Shown here: positions 56,219 through 64,000 of the stretch, piece by piece | How positions within the stretch are numbered: the first letter of the stretch is position 1 | How the letters are laid out: each line of letters opens with the position of its first letter | Position numbers and translations under genes: made by a program | Notes under the pieces: generated by a model | What the model was told of the DNA's origin: nothing | What the model saw: the letters and a program-made list of their open reading frames with translations, nothing else | Database searches by the model: none | Assembly (NCBI GenBank): GCA_019802505.1 | Contig: JAFMOC010000023.1 | Span: forward strand, 3,575,501-3,639,500 | Source: Corydoras sp. C115 | Taxonomy: Eukaryota > Chordata > Actinopteri > Siluriformes > Callichthyidae | DNA length: 64,000 bases | Reading direction: 5' to 3'

Positions 56219-59200
56219 TATATACACACACACGTTCTTATTTTTTATTTGGAAGTCCATTGGTGTCCCACGCAAACATAGTCTTTGCAAACATAATCTT
56301 TGGTGAATTGGAATCTGGTCACCGTAGTTATGACTTACTGCTGACAGCCTTGATATAAGGCATGTTGAGATTGCCACTGGAGGCAAGGGCTCCTAAGAAA
56401 GCCGCAACATCAGTGGCACTCTGGAAGCACTCAGCGGACTGCTGGTAGCACTGCCTGTTGTCAATCTCTAGATACACCACTGAGCTGGAAAAGACACACA
56501 CAATTACTAAATTTACATTTCGTGATTTAGCAGATGCTTTTATCCAAAGCAACTTACAAATAAAATAACAACACAAGACAGAAGGTACACTGATACACTG
56601 CAGTATAATCATACCATTTTATCCAATCTTGCTTTTTTTTCATACCAAGTGTTTGTGGAATAGATGCATTTTGAAATGTTTCTTAGAATATTTGGAATAG
56701 ATGCATTTTGAAATGTTTCTTAAAGGTGCCAAGTGTCTCAGCCTTATGGACAGAGTAGGGAAGGTGGTTCCACCATTTTGCAGTGGTGAACGATATGGAG
56801 TGAGGTTGAATCATCTTCATCCATGGTTCTGCCGTCGAATACTGGATGAAACCTGAATATTAATTGGACTGGCGAATCTTCAGGACACCCTTAATGGACT
56901 CACATATAGTTTTCCAGTTATTAGAGTTTTTCCATTTGTTTAATATCTGTACATAGCTGTCCTACACTGTTGTTGCTGCCTGGCCGCTCAAGAAGGATGA
57001 GTCCCCCACTGAGTCTTGGTCCTCCCAAGGTTTCTTCCTTAAATAACAACATAACGGGGAGATTTTTCAGGCCACTGTCGCTTCGGCTTGCTCTTTGGGG
57101 GTTTAAAGGCTTTTCATTCTGTAAAGCTGCTTTGTGACAATGTACTGTTGTAAAAAGCGCTATATAAATAAATAACTTGAACTTGAAAATAACTTGAACT
57201 TGAATCACCAGACGACTTTCATCACTAGAACGAAGTGAATGAGTCGGAATGTGTTTAAAAAATATAGACTAAAGGTAAGAGGGGCAGATCCAGAGGTTGT
57301 CCAGTAGGTCAGAGTCAGACCCTTGTACTGAATGTGAGCAGCTACAGGGAGTCAATAGAGAGAGGAGTACATTTAAATTTACATTTAGTCATTTAGTAGA
57401 CGCTTTTATCCAAAGAACATTACAAGTCAGAAGTTATGCAGAAAACCAACTACACTGTAAAATCATCAAACCTGATTGTTATTTGATGCTGCGCCCCCAC
57501 CCCCTTTTTACATTTTTTTTTACAACAGGTATTTGTTAAAAACATGCGTCTTCAGTAGTTTCTTAAAACTGCTTAGTAATTCTGCCTTACGGACAGAGTT
57601 GGGAAGATCGTTCCACCATTTTGCAGTGGTGAATGCCACGGAGTGAGAATTAGCTTTTCGGTGAGGTGGAATCGCCAGGCGGCAATCATCACTGGAGCGA
57701 AGTGAACGAGTCGGAGTGTATTTTGAAGATAGAGTGAAGGTAGGAGGGGGAAGTTCCAGAAATGGTTCTGTAGACCAGAGTCAGTGATTGTAGAGTTCTA
57801 ATTGTGCACGTTGGGAGACCTACAAGCAATGCATTACAATAATCGAGCTGGGAAAGGAAGAATTTCAGTTATGAAATCTCTGATCTTCTGATGTTGTACA
57901 GAATGAATTTGCAGGAATGGACCATTTTAGTGACCTGATCAGATAGTTTAAGATATGAGTCAATTGTGACTCCGGAGGAAACCCACACGGACACGGAGAG
58001 AACATGGAAACTCTTCCCAGATTAGGATTTTAACCCCAGGAATTAAAAGAAAGACAAACCTTTGTACATTATTTAGTGTACTTACCCTTTGATGGGCATG
58101 TTGTCTTGGTCACTGTGCACCGAACCAAAGTCGTCAGACCACTTGTCCAGGGAGCGCTTGATCTTGTGCTTCGTGAGCTCATGTGCATTGCCGTGATATG
58201 GATAAATCATGAGCTCTCCGTTGCCATCCATCCTAAACACCACATTCGTGTGCAGTATGCGGCTCAGGTCGCGCAGGAATGTAGACGAGTTGTTGCGCAG
58301 CTGCTCAGGTGGCACCAGCACCACCAGCACTAGATGGCCCTCTGCCCGCTTCTTGGGTACATGCTCAGCACAATCCAGACCGTCCCATTCACAATCTGCA
58401 TTGTTACAGCCCTGATCACAGTGGCCATCTGCAAAGTGGTCTTTGCAGTAATGATCGTAAAGTGGGCTGGGTAAAAAAGAGAGATTGTTATAAAACATTA
58501 TTTCAATTTGATTAAACGTGATAAACGAACATGCCAATTCCACTCACATAAAATAGACTTTCAAAAAAATATATGTAGATTATAGACATAACAGCAGATT
58601 AAAGCTATTCATTCACTCCTTATCTTCCGCTTAATTCTCTACTAGAGTCGCAGGGGATTCCCCATGCCCATCCACAGGAGAACATTTCGGGCGCTGGGTG
58701 GGCGCCCAGGACAAGGCGCCAATCTACCGCTGGATTAAAGCTATTTTTAATATTTCATTGTAACAGGACCACATGCTGTATATTTCTATTAAACAATATT
58801 CACTCACCGGCCATTTAATTAGGTACACCCACTCAGTTTTACACTCCTTGTCTGTTGTTTTTATTTCACAGATCTTAGAGATGGAATTTGTAGTTCTACA
58901 ATTAAATTCTGTATTCCATATGTTTCTTTACATAATTTGTTAGGCCGCTTTAGTATGTTCTCCACTGATCCGAACCCCCAAAGAGGAGGTATAAGGGTGG
59001 TGAATGATTTTCAGCACTGCAGTGATACTGACATGGGGGTGGTGTTAGTGTTTGTTGTGCAGGTATCAAGTGGCTCAGACACAGAAGTGCTGCTGGACAG
59101 AGAATAGTACACCAACAGAACATACAGGTGCCTTAACCACCTTAAAAAAACCTGCTCTGTGGGGGTCCTAATCATCAGAGAACAGAGTAAAGGGGACATG

Positions 59201-61380
59201 CAAAATATGTAGAGAAACTATAGAATGGAATTGTAGAACTGCATCTATATCTATGTCCATCTATATGGTAAGTAGAGAAAGTTTGCCCCACTTTGCCCTA
59301 TATAGAGTGTGTTTCTGTATGTTTCTGTGTGAGTGAGTGTGCCCAGCGCAAGATTGGCACCCTGTCTTGAGTGTATCAGCCCAGCGCCCGAAACATTAAT
59401 GAAAATTAATAAAACATTTTGGAAATTCGAGTGTTGAAATAAAATTGAACAATATTTGAACAATATTTCAACTCACTTGCACTCGCCACCAGTTGTCTGG
59501 CAGTCGAAGCCATCATAAAGACAGGCAGCATTGTGACACTGCTCATCACAGTGGCCATTATTGAAATACCGCCAGCACTGCAACGCGGCTGAACAGTTCT
59601 TCCAGGGGTCATGAAAGTTGAGTGAGCAGTCATCACCATCCCACTCACATTCATAGCTGTTGCAGGCAGTCTCACATAACTTGTTACCCTTCTTCCCTGC
59701 ACACTCTGGTACTTTACAGCTGGTCACCACCTCGGGCGGTGGCGTAATGTCTCGCCCGATACCACCAGAAAAGCTGTAGTCCAGGACATGGCACAGCAGG
59801 CCATTGAACTCTGCAGGGCACACGCACTGGAAGAAGGGTGAATCAGAGCTGAGTTTGCAAGTGCCCCCGTTATAGCAGGGTTGGGAAGCACATGGACCGT
59901 CCATCGTGTGCTGGCACTCAGTGCCTGTAAAGCCTGGTGGACACAGACATCGTTGGGTTTTTGCGCCTGAGATGCAGGTTCCTCTATTGCGACAGTGGAG
60001 ACTGCCACAGACCTGAGCATCATACTCACAGGATGAGCCGGTGAAGCCCTAAAAGACAATTATAACTTTACTGAGGCATTCAAACACAGTTGCTGGTTTA
60101 CAGGTAATGTTTACAACACGATGTAATTTGAAATATTATTGCTTGTTATATTTTGTAATTATTTGGTATAATTACTATTTAAAAAACAGTTGTAATTGTG
60201 TGAGTGGAGTGTATGGCGTGGGTAATTCACCACACGTCGGATGCATTAGAAACCAATAATTACTCACAGTGACTTGCTTTCTGGTCTCTAATTTGTCTCA
60301 AATTTGTCCCCAAATTCAGGTTAATCACTATTGGTGGTCGATGATTTAGTGTGGCTCTCTTCCTTTGTCTTTTCGTCAGTCAACATCTCTTAACGTATTA
60401 AATGTTTATCTTAAAACTCATCACTTTACTCAATATTTCCTTTTAACTTTTTAATTTTTTAATCGTAGGTTTGTTTTTGTCTGGGACACAGTGGACAGAA
60501 CGTTCTCCTCTCAGCGCTGGGGATCTGTGTTCGAATTCCAATCTGGGTGTTTCCATGTTCTCCCCGTGTCTCCCTTGGATGGGCATGGGAAGCCCCCCCC
60601 CGCGTATCTAATAAAGGATTAAGCGGAAGAACCCCCCCAGTAATATTTAAGTCACTGGTACATTTAACCCACATTTAAGTCACATTTAAGTCACTCAATA
60701 AAAAAATTAATTTTCCTGAGTAATGAGGGGGTACAGACTAAATATGATTTTGATGACTGAAATTAACTGAACTCAATACCTACATCACTGTAGAGGTATA
60801 CAGCAAATTAAAGGTGATAAAAATTTTACTCAAAACATGTCTTAGCAAATAAATGGTGTTTGAAAAAAAAACATAAATATTACAATGCTAAAGAATAATT
60901 AGAGAAACACACCAGTGGACATTTACAAATAAAACCATGAGGAGTGTTACTGGCTACAGCACAGGTCCCTCCGTTCCGGCACGGCTTTCCTTTACAGCCA
61001 TCGAACACTGTGTCACAATGCTGACCTATTATAAACACAAGGATTGATATACATTATATACCACAAATTCATATATATATTTAACTGCAATACAGTTCAA
61101 ATCTTTATTAAATGTTATGCACCTGTGTAGCCAGTGCGGCACTCGCAGCGGTAGTTGTTGGTGAGCTGGATGCAGCTGTGCGTGCCATGTGGATCACAGG
61201 GGTTTGAAAGGCACTCGTTAACATCACCTTCACAACGCTCACCAACATAACCAGGTGGACACTCGCAGTGATAACCTCCAACCTGATCCACGCAATGACC
61301 CTTATTAAAGCACTTGGGCTCCTGGGTCATTGTGTCAATAAAGGGTGTGCAGTCGTCGATGTTTATTTCACAATGAACAC
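46000..61380 (-). CDS. notch1: notch1, 3' part (12 exons, EGF32 to stop)
   Basis: Notch receptor: binds Delta/Serrate/Jagged ligands on neighbouring cells, is cut by ADAM and gamma-secretase, and its intracellular part activates CSL/RBPJ targets in the nucleus. Minus-strand join: 61380-61123, 61025-60913, 60048-59477, 58466-58086, 56484-56339, 54786-54573, 54346-54259, 54003-53841, 51817-51519, 49916-49769, 48532-48435, 47316-46000. About 1265 codons without a stop. Order of domains: about five EGF repeats, three LNRs, heterodimerisation domain, membrane span, RAM (LWFP), ankyrin repeats, TAD with Q-rich stretch, PEST. The C-terminus (FLTPSPGSPDQWSSSSP) is Notch1-type. The furin S1 site is missing. 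The a or b paralogue was not decided. Confidence 0.96.
47375..48230 (+). repeat. Three SINE A copies in a notch1 intron
   Basis: Plus-oriented, opposite to the gene: about 47375-47615, 47674-47985 and 47985-48230. Together they fill most of the 1.1-kb last intron. Confidence 0.7.
48435..48532 (-). CDS. notch1: notch1 exon (exon 33 equivalent), ankyrin
   Basis: Encodes GKSALHWAAAVNNVDAAVVL and LKNGANKDMQNNK. Acceptor AACAG ending 48533, donor GTAA from 48434. Phases 1 in and 0 out. Length 98 bp. Confidence 0.95.
48790..49055 (-). repeat. SINE family D copy in a notch1 intron
   Basis: On the minus strand: GGGCAGTCATGGGCTTTTGC, box B-like GGTTCGATTCCCGC, CTTGGGCAAGGCACCTAACA, ending with AATAAATCACTTTATCACTT. 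Confidence 0.75.
49769..49916 (-). CDS. notch1: notch1 exon (exon 32 equivalent), ankyrin
   Basis: Encodes ILIRNRATDLDARMHDGTTP, LILAARLAVEGMVEELINC and HADVNANDDFG. Acceptor TTCAG ending 49917, donor GTAAAA from 49768. Confidence 0.95.
50050..51480. repeat. Repeat cluster in a notch1 intron
   Basis: A SINE family C copy (50050-50262, minus), an element B copy (about 50480-50930), a SINE A copy (50992-51208, minus) and another partial element B (51205-51480). A further element B piece is at 49340-49445. Confidence 0.55.
51519..51817 (-). CDS. notch1: notch1 exon (exon 31 equivalent), ankyrin repeats
   Basis: Encodes DGFTPLMIASCSGGGLE, an acidic EEEEDTS loop, NQTDRTGETALHLAARYA and ADANIQDNMGRTPLHAAV. 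Acceptor TGTAG ending 51818, donor GTGTGT from 51518. Confidence 0.96.
51835..53040. other. Repeat-free intron stretch in notch1
   Basis: About 51880-52340 is less AT-rich than nearby introns and carries no recognised repeat or exon. It is a candidate conserved non-coding element. The remainder is plain AT-rich intron. Confidence 0.35.
53049..53132. repeat. (TA)n microsatellite
   Basis: About 42 uninterrupted TA units in a notch1 intron. Confidence 0.97.
53133..53616 (-). repeat. Two SINE A copies in a notch1 intron
   Basis: Minus-oriented, about 53133-53288 (partial) and 53290-53616 (full-length, diverged). Confidence 0.65.
53841..54003 (-). CDS. notch1: notch1 exon (exon 30 equivalent)
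   Basis: Encodes DDQQDHRQWTQQHLDAADLR and ending CMDVNVRGP, joining RAM to the ankyrin domain. Acceptor TTTAG ending 54004, donor GTAAGA from 53840. Confidence 0.95.
54259..54346 (-). CDS. notch1: notch1 exon (exon 29 equivalent)
   Basis: Encodes PLKNSDISLMDDNQNEWADD and ending ESKRFK, between RAM and ankyrin domains. Acceptor CACAG ending 54347, donor GTAAGC from 54258. 88 bp, too short to stand out as an open frame. Confidence 0.93.
54573..54786 (-). CDS. notch1: notch1 exon (exon 28 equivalent): membrane span and RAM
   Basis: Encodes a hydrophobic span (YVVLAALALIVFVAVGMVA) followed by SRKRRREHGQLWFPEGFK. The GMV junction marks the probable gamma-secretase (S3) cut before Val. RKRRR is a stop-transfer/nuclear signal and LWFP is the RBPJ-binding RAM motif. 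Acceptor TTCAG ending 54787, donor GTGAGT from 54572. Confidence 0.96.
54990..55012. repeat. Poly-G tract in notch1 intron
   Basis: A run of about 21 G on the plus strand (C on the transcribed sense strand), between the membrane-span exon and the preceding exon. Confidence 0.9.
55733..55769. repeat. (GT)n microsatellite
   Basis: About 18 units in a notch1 intron. Confidence 0.95.
56144..56233. repeat. (TA)n microsatellite with CACA end
   Basis: Around 40 TA units in a notch1 intron, 105 bp past the donor of the heterodimerisation exon. Confidence 0.95.
56339..56484 (-). CDS. notch1: notch1 exon (exon 27 equivalent): heterodimerisation domain, C-terminal half
   Basis: Encodes SVVYLEIDNRQCYQQ, CFQSATDVAAFLGALASSGN and PYIKAVS. 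The Ala-Val pair near the end corresponds to the ADAM (S2) cleavage point. Acceptor TTCCAG ending 56485, donor GTAAGT from 56338. Confidence 0.95.
56515..57300. mobile_element. LINE fragments in a notch1 intron
   Basis: About 56515-56815 is a minus-oriented LINE piece with the TTGCTTTGGATAAAAGCATC-type tail and a duplicated GATGCATTTTGAAATGTTTC segment. About 56815-57195 is a plus-oriented LINE 3' end with GTAAAGCTGCTTTGTGACAA, AAAGCGCTATATAAATAAAT and CTTGAACTTGAA repeats. 57195-57300 returns to the first LINE. Confidence 0.65.
57376..57965 (-). mobile_element. LINE fragment in a notch1 intron
   Basis: Minus-oriented relative of the LINE at 11040-11576/14225-14400, with the same tail, the KWWND(D/F)LPN-like coding block near 57600, and GATGTTGTACA blocks. 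A SINE A fragment adjoins at 57972-58035. Confidence 0.6.
58086..58466 (-). CDS. notch1: notch1 exon (exon 26 equivalent): LNR-C and heterodimerisation domain, N-terminal half
   Basis: Encodes LNR-C (YCKDHFADGHCDQGCNNADC), then HLVLVVLVPPEQLRNNSSTF and LHTNVVF. After KHKIKRSLDKWSDDFG it goes to DQDNMPIKG with no RxRR furin site, unlike other vertebrate Notch1 proteins. Acceptor CCCAG ending 58467, donor GTAAG from 58085. Confidence 0.95.
58611..58735 (-). repeat. SINE A fragment in a notch1 intron
   Basis: Minus-oriented tail half. Confidence 0.65.
59255..59402 (+). repeat. SINE A fragment in a notch1 intron
   Basis: Plus-oriented body part ending with CGCCCGAAACATTAATG. Confidence 0.6.
59477..60048 (-). 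CDS. notch1: notch1 exon (exon 25 equivalent): last EGFs, LNR-A and LNR-B
   Basis: Completes EGF34, then EGF35 and EGF36 (CYNGGTCKLSSDSPFFQCVC), a linker LDYSFSGGIGRDI, LNR-A (CNSYECEWDGDDCSLNFHDP) and LNR-B (GHCDEQCHNAACLYDGFDC). The LNRs bind calcium and shield the S2 site. Acceptor TTTAG ending 60049, donor GTGAGT from 59476; 572 bp. Confidence 0.96.
60485..60630 (+). repeat. SINE A fragment in a notch1 intron
   Basis: Plus-oriented and internally deleted; head TCAGCGCTGGGGATC and tail GGATTAAGCGGAAGA. Confidence 0.6.
60913..61025 (-). CDS. notch1: notch1 exon (exon 24 equivalent): EGF34
   Basis: Encodes GCKGKPCRNGGTCAVASNTP and HGFICKCPL. Acceptor AATAG ending 61026, donor GTGTGT from 60912; 113 bp. 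Phases 1 in and 0 out agree with both neighbours. Confidence 0.94.
61123..61380 (-). CDS. notch1: notch1 exon (exon 23 equivalent): two EGF repeats
   Basis: Encodes HCEINIDDCTPF, CFNKGHCVDQVGGYHCECPP and GDVNECLSNPCDPHGTHSC. The latter two show calcium-binding EGF starts (D-V-N-E-C). Acceptor TCCAG ending 61381, donor GTGCAT from 61122. Earlier notch1 exons are not in this window. Confidence 0.95.
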
Positions 61381-61683
61381 CTGGAACAAAGTTTAAAGAG
61401 GTTAAATTAATGAGAATTTACCTTTCCTAGCTTTTATGTGTTTAGAAAGTGTGCTACTATTAAAACTTTTATCAAAGATGACAATTGTTATGATTCTGCC
61501 GCCTTTGCGCCAAATAAAACAAGTCCAGATTATAAAGAATTCAGGAGACACTGTGGAAAAACACACATGCACAAGTAAATGATGATTTGACATGATACAA
61601 CAGGTAAGGCGGGTAAGAGAGGGACATGTGAAGGAAACACACATGAGGGTAAAGCAAAAAAAAAACAAGCACTGATCGATAAA

Positions 61684-62570
61684 TTTATTCATTCATTATC
61701 TTTCAATTAATCCTCTATTATGGTCACGGTTAATGAGTATTAGGGTCAAACAATTAAATAAAAAATAGGTTTCATATCTGAAAAAATAAGTTACAGATCT
61801 AAAAAAAGAATAGAATTATCTAACTTTTCGCAAAATGAATTGTGATGTACAAACTCAATTTTCTCAACTCAGCTCATCTCATTTGGGAAGGGGGGCTTCC
61901 GCATGCCCATCCAGGGGAGAACATTTTAGTCACTGGGCAGATACATCCAGGACAGGGCACCAATCTATCACTGGGCACACTTACTCATACAGACAAAACA
62001 CCATATGGGTAGATATTAGAGATAATTCAATTTACCTTGAATCCATGTTTTTGGATTGTGTGAGGAAACCTGAGAAACCCACAAGGACAACAACAACTAT
62101 ACGTTAATTTACTGATTCTTGTCTGATGTTATTCACTTGAGCATTATACAAAAGGAAATGCTGTTGCCTCATGAAAAGCAGAACCCATGACTAGGTTTAG
62201 TTATCATTCAACTAGTGTCCTTTTGGTGCAAAAAAAATCTGTTTCTCTCTGTGTCTGTGTGGGTTTCCCAAAACTAGGAGGTGATTTGCCTGTGATAAAT
62301 TGTTCTGTCTAAATTGTCCCTATTTGTTTTTGATTGTGAGTGTGTGCCAAGTGATGGATTGAATCCCTGTCCTGGCGCTGTATGGGGCAATTTAAAGCAG
62401 GCAATTTGCCTTGAATCCATGTTTTTGAACTGTGGAAGGAAACTACAGAACCCGAGGTAAACACATGGGGACACAAGGAGAACATGGAAACTCAGATTGG
62501 AATTTGAACCTGGTCCCCCAGTGTTGAGAGGTGGACATGCTAAACACTACAGTACAGTGCCACCCATGAA
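61684..62570. repeat. SINE A fragments in a notch1 intron
   Basis: Minus-oriented pieces at 61684-61730, 61875-62100 and 62376-62570; plus-oriented at 62240-62375. All are diverged. Confidence 0.55.
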
Positions 62571-62864
62571 TAAAACATAATTTACTTATTTTATAAATTA
62601 CTTCTTTTATATATGTATTTTTACATTGATTATTATTTAGAATCCTTAAGTAAAAACATTCTAAACTGTAAAAATCATCATTATGTATGATATACTTATA
62701 CATATACTCGTAGCAAATGTAATTAAACACAATATCTGCCATAACTTACACTCTGTCATTTTAAATTGGGAAATATAATATAATAACATTAATTAAATTA
62801 TCTTCTAATCAGATTATCATAGTTAGGCAAAAAGACTAATACTTCTCGTATGGGGCGTTCCGTA

Positions 62865-63000
62865 CAATGGCTGAAGTGCCTTGGGCAAGGCACCTAAACC
62901 CTGCTGCTCCCAGAGTGCTGTATACAAGGCTGCCTATCGCACCGCACACATGTGCTCACTTCACCAGTGTGTGTATATATGTGTTTCACTGCAATATGCA
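62865..63000 (+). repeat. SINE family D fragment
   Basis: GCTGAAGTGCCTTGGGCAAG and TGTGCTCACTTCACCAGTGT blocks in plus orientation. Confidence 0.6.
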
Positions 63001-63209
63001 AATGTCAAACATCAAAAAGACCAAGGTTTTTCACCAGCCTTCATCGGATATTTCTACACTCTTCCCAAGTTGGTGAGCAACTTTAAAATGTTGATTACTT
63101 TTCCTATCTAAGAAGCCATCTTTCCTCAAATGCAGACATTGACAGTAAATGCAACACCATATCTGCTGTGCCAGTGGAGCGTTTGCAAAGCTTTGCAAGT
63201 GAGTTTTTG

Positions 63210-63840
63210 AAATCACTGATCTCCTTGCAAGAACCAAGTTGCTGGTCATCAAGATCGTCATCCTGCCAACACTTTTGTATGGAGCAGAGACCTGGACCAC
63301 CTACAACTGGCATTTAAGAGCTCTGGAATCCTACCAAAAAAGATGCCTAGGTAAGATCCTGCGCTTTAATTGGGAAGAGTGACAGACATATACCAGCGTC
63401 CTTGAGGAGGTGAATGACAGTATCACTACCACCATTATGAAGCATCAGCTAAGATGGACAGACCATGTAATTTGCATGCCTAACCTACGCCTCAGAAAAC
63501 AGATCATCTACTCAGAGCTCTTTGCAGAACAGCAAGCACCCAGTGGACAGAAAAAGTGCAACAACGACAACATTAGAACCAACCTGAAAAAATTTCACAT
63601 CAACATTTCAAACTGGGAAGGCACAGAACTGCATGGAGAACTTTATGAAGACTGCATGGAGTCTTCATAAAGGTGCCTCTCTCAATGAGGACAGTCTCCG
63701 ACCGGCTGCCAAAGACAAGTGGCAACAAAAAAAGAGAAGGTCCCTTCCAAATAGGCCCCACCACATCCAGAATTGGCCTCTTCAGCCATCTGAAGATACA
63801 TAAAGAGGACCCCCCAGGATGACCATCATACTCGATTCAG
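63210..63840 (+). mobile_element. Third LINE type, C-terminal fragment
   Basis: A plus-strand frame reads KIVILPTLLYGAETWTTY, CLGKILRF, then (in another frame) MKHQLRWTDHVICMPNLRL and NISNWEG, blocks found after the reverse transcriptase domain in several fish LINEs. Frames are broken. A short (GAT)n run near 63848 may be its tail. Confidence 0.65.
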
Positions 63841-64000
63841 TGATTGCAGATGATGATGATGATGGGGTTTCACTGCACGGTTGGGTTACAGTTTAAGCAC
63901 AGACATTCACATATAGACATTCACACATATCTGAGATCAAATTAGATTAAAAAAAAGGACTCCACTGAGAAGAACTGCAGAACCATGGCCCCTATAATAT

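Noticed and set aside
53019..56386. Open frames with long Tyr-Ile repeats on both strands
   Set aside because: Direct translation of (TA)n microsatellites in notch1 introns.
61400..64000. Further notch1 exons near the right edge
   Set aside because: No minus-strand EGF-like cysteine pattern with splice sites was found; only SINE and LINE sequence is present, so the previous exon must lie outside.

Overview
The window is nuclear DNA from a bony fish. It is AT-rich, has spliced genes with GT-AG introns, and is packed with fish-type transposons (Tc1/mariner, hAT, several LINEs, tRNA-headed SINEs, an endogenous retrovirus). The high Tc1 and SINE load would suit a catfish, but that is a guess. 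No prokaryotic features, CRISPR arrays or rRNA genes were seen.

Two host genes are present, both on the minus strand and both cut by the window edges. (1) The 5' end of camsap1 (microtubule minus-end binding protein): start codon at 20169, coding exon 1 at 20013-20169, coding exon 2 at 5665-5927, with the rest beyond the left edge. (2) The 3' part of a notch1 paralogue at 46000-61380. It has twelve exons, corresponding in order to exons 23-34 of the mammalian gene, and encodes the last EGF repeats, three LNRs, the heterodimerisation domain, the membrane segment, RAM, ankyrin repeats, TAD and PEST. The earlier exons lie beyond the right edge. All splice sites and phases listed were read base by base. 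In mammals CAMSAP1 and NOTCH1 lie on the same chromosome arm (9q34.3 in human), so the pairing fits conserved synteny.

Layout from left to right: 1-5.6 kb, camsap1 intron with nested hAT elements; 5.7-20 kb, camsap1 intron 1 with another hAT, LINE pieces, a third hAT split by a Tc1, and a second, rearranged Tc1; 20-21.3 kb, camsap1 first exon and probable promoter; 21.5-29.3 kb, SINE cluster, a short LTR retrotransposon with a GC-rich minisatellite, and a likely solo LTR; 29.3-38.3 kb, an endogenous retrovirus inserted in an older minus-strand LINE; 38.3-44.3 kb, LINEs, SINEs and unannotated DNA; 44.35-45.76 kb, a Tc1 element just downstream of the notch1 stop; 46-61.4 kb, notch1; 61.4-64 kb, notch1 intron with SINEs and a LINE fragment.

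The most notable observations are: a provirus with almost identical LTRs but a badly rearranged interior; repeated tRNA T-arm-like hairpins in its leader; a notch1 protein lacking the polybasic furin (S1) site; and base-exact nesting of hAT elements in hAT elements. No wholly new gene system was recognised.
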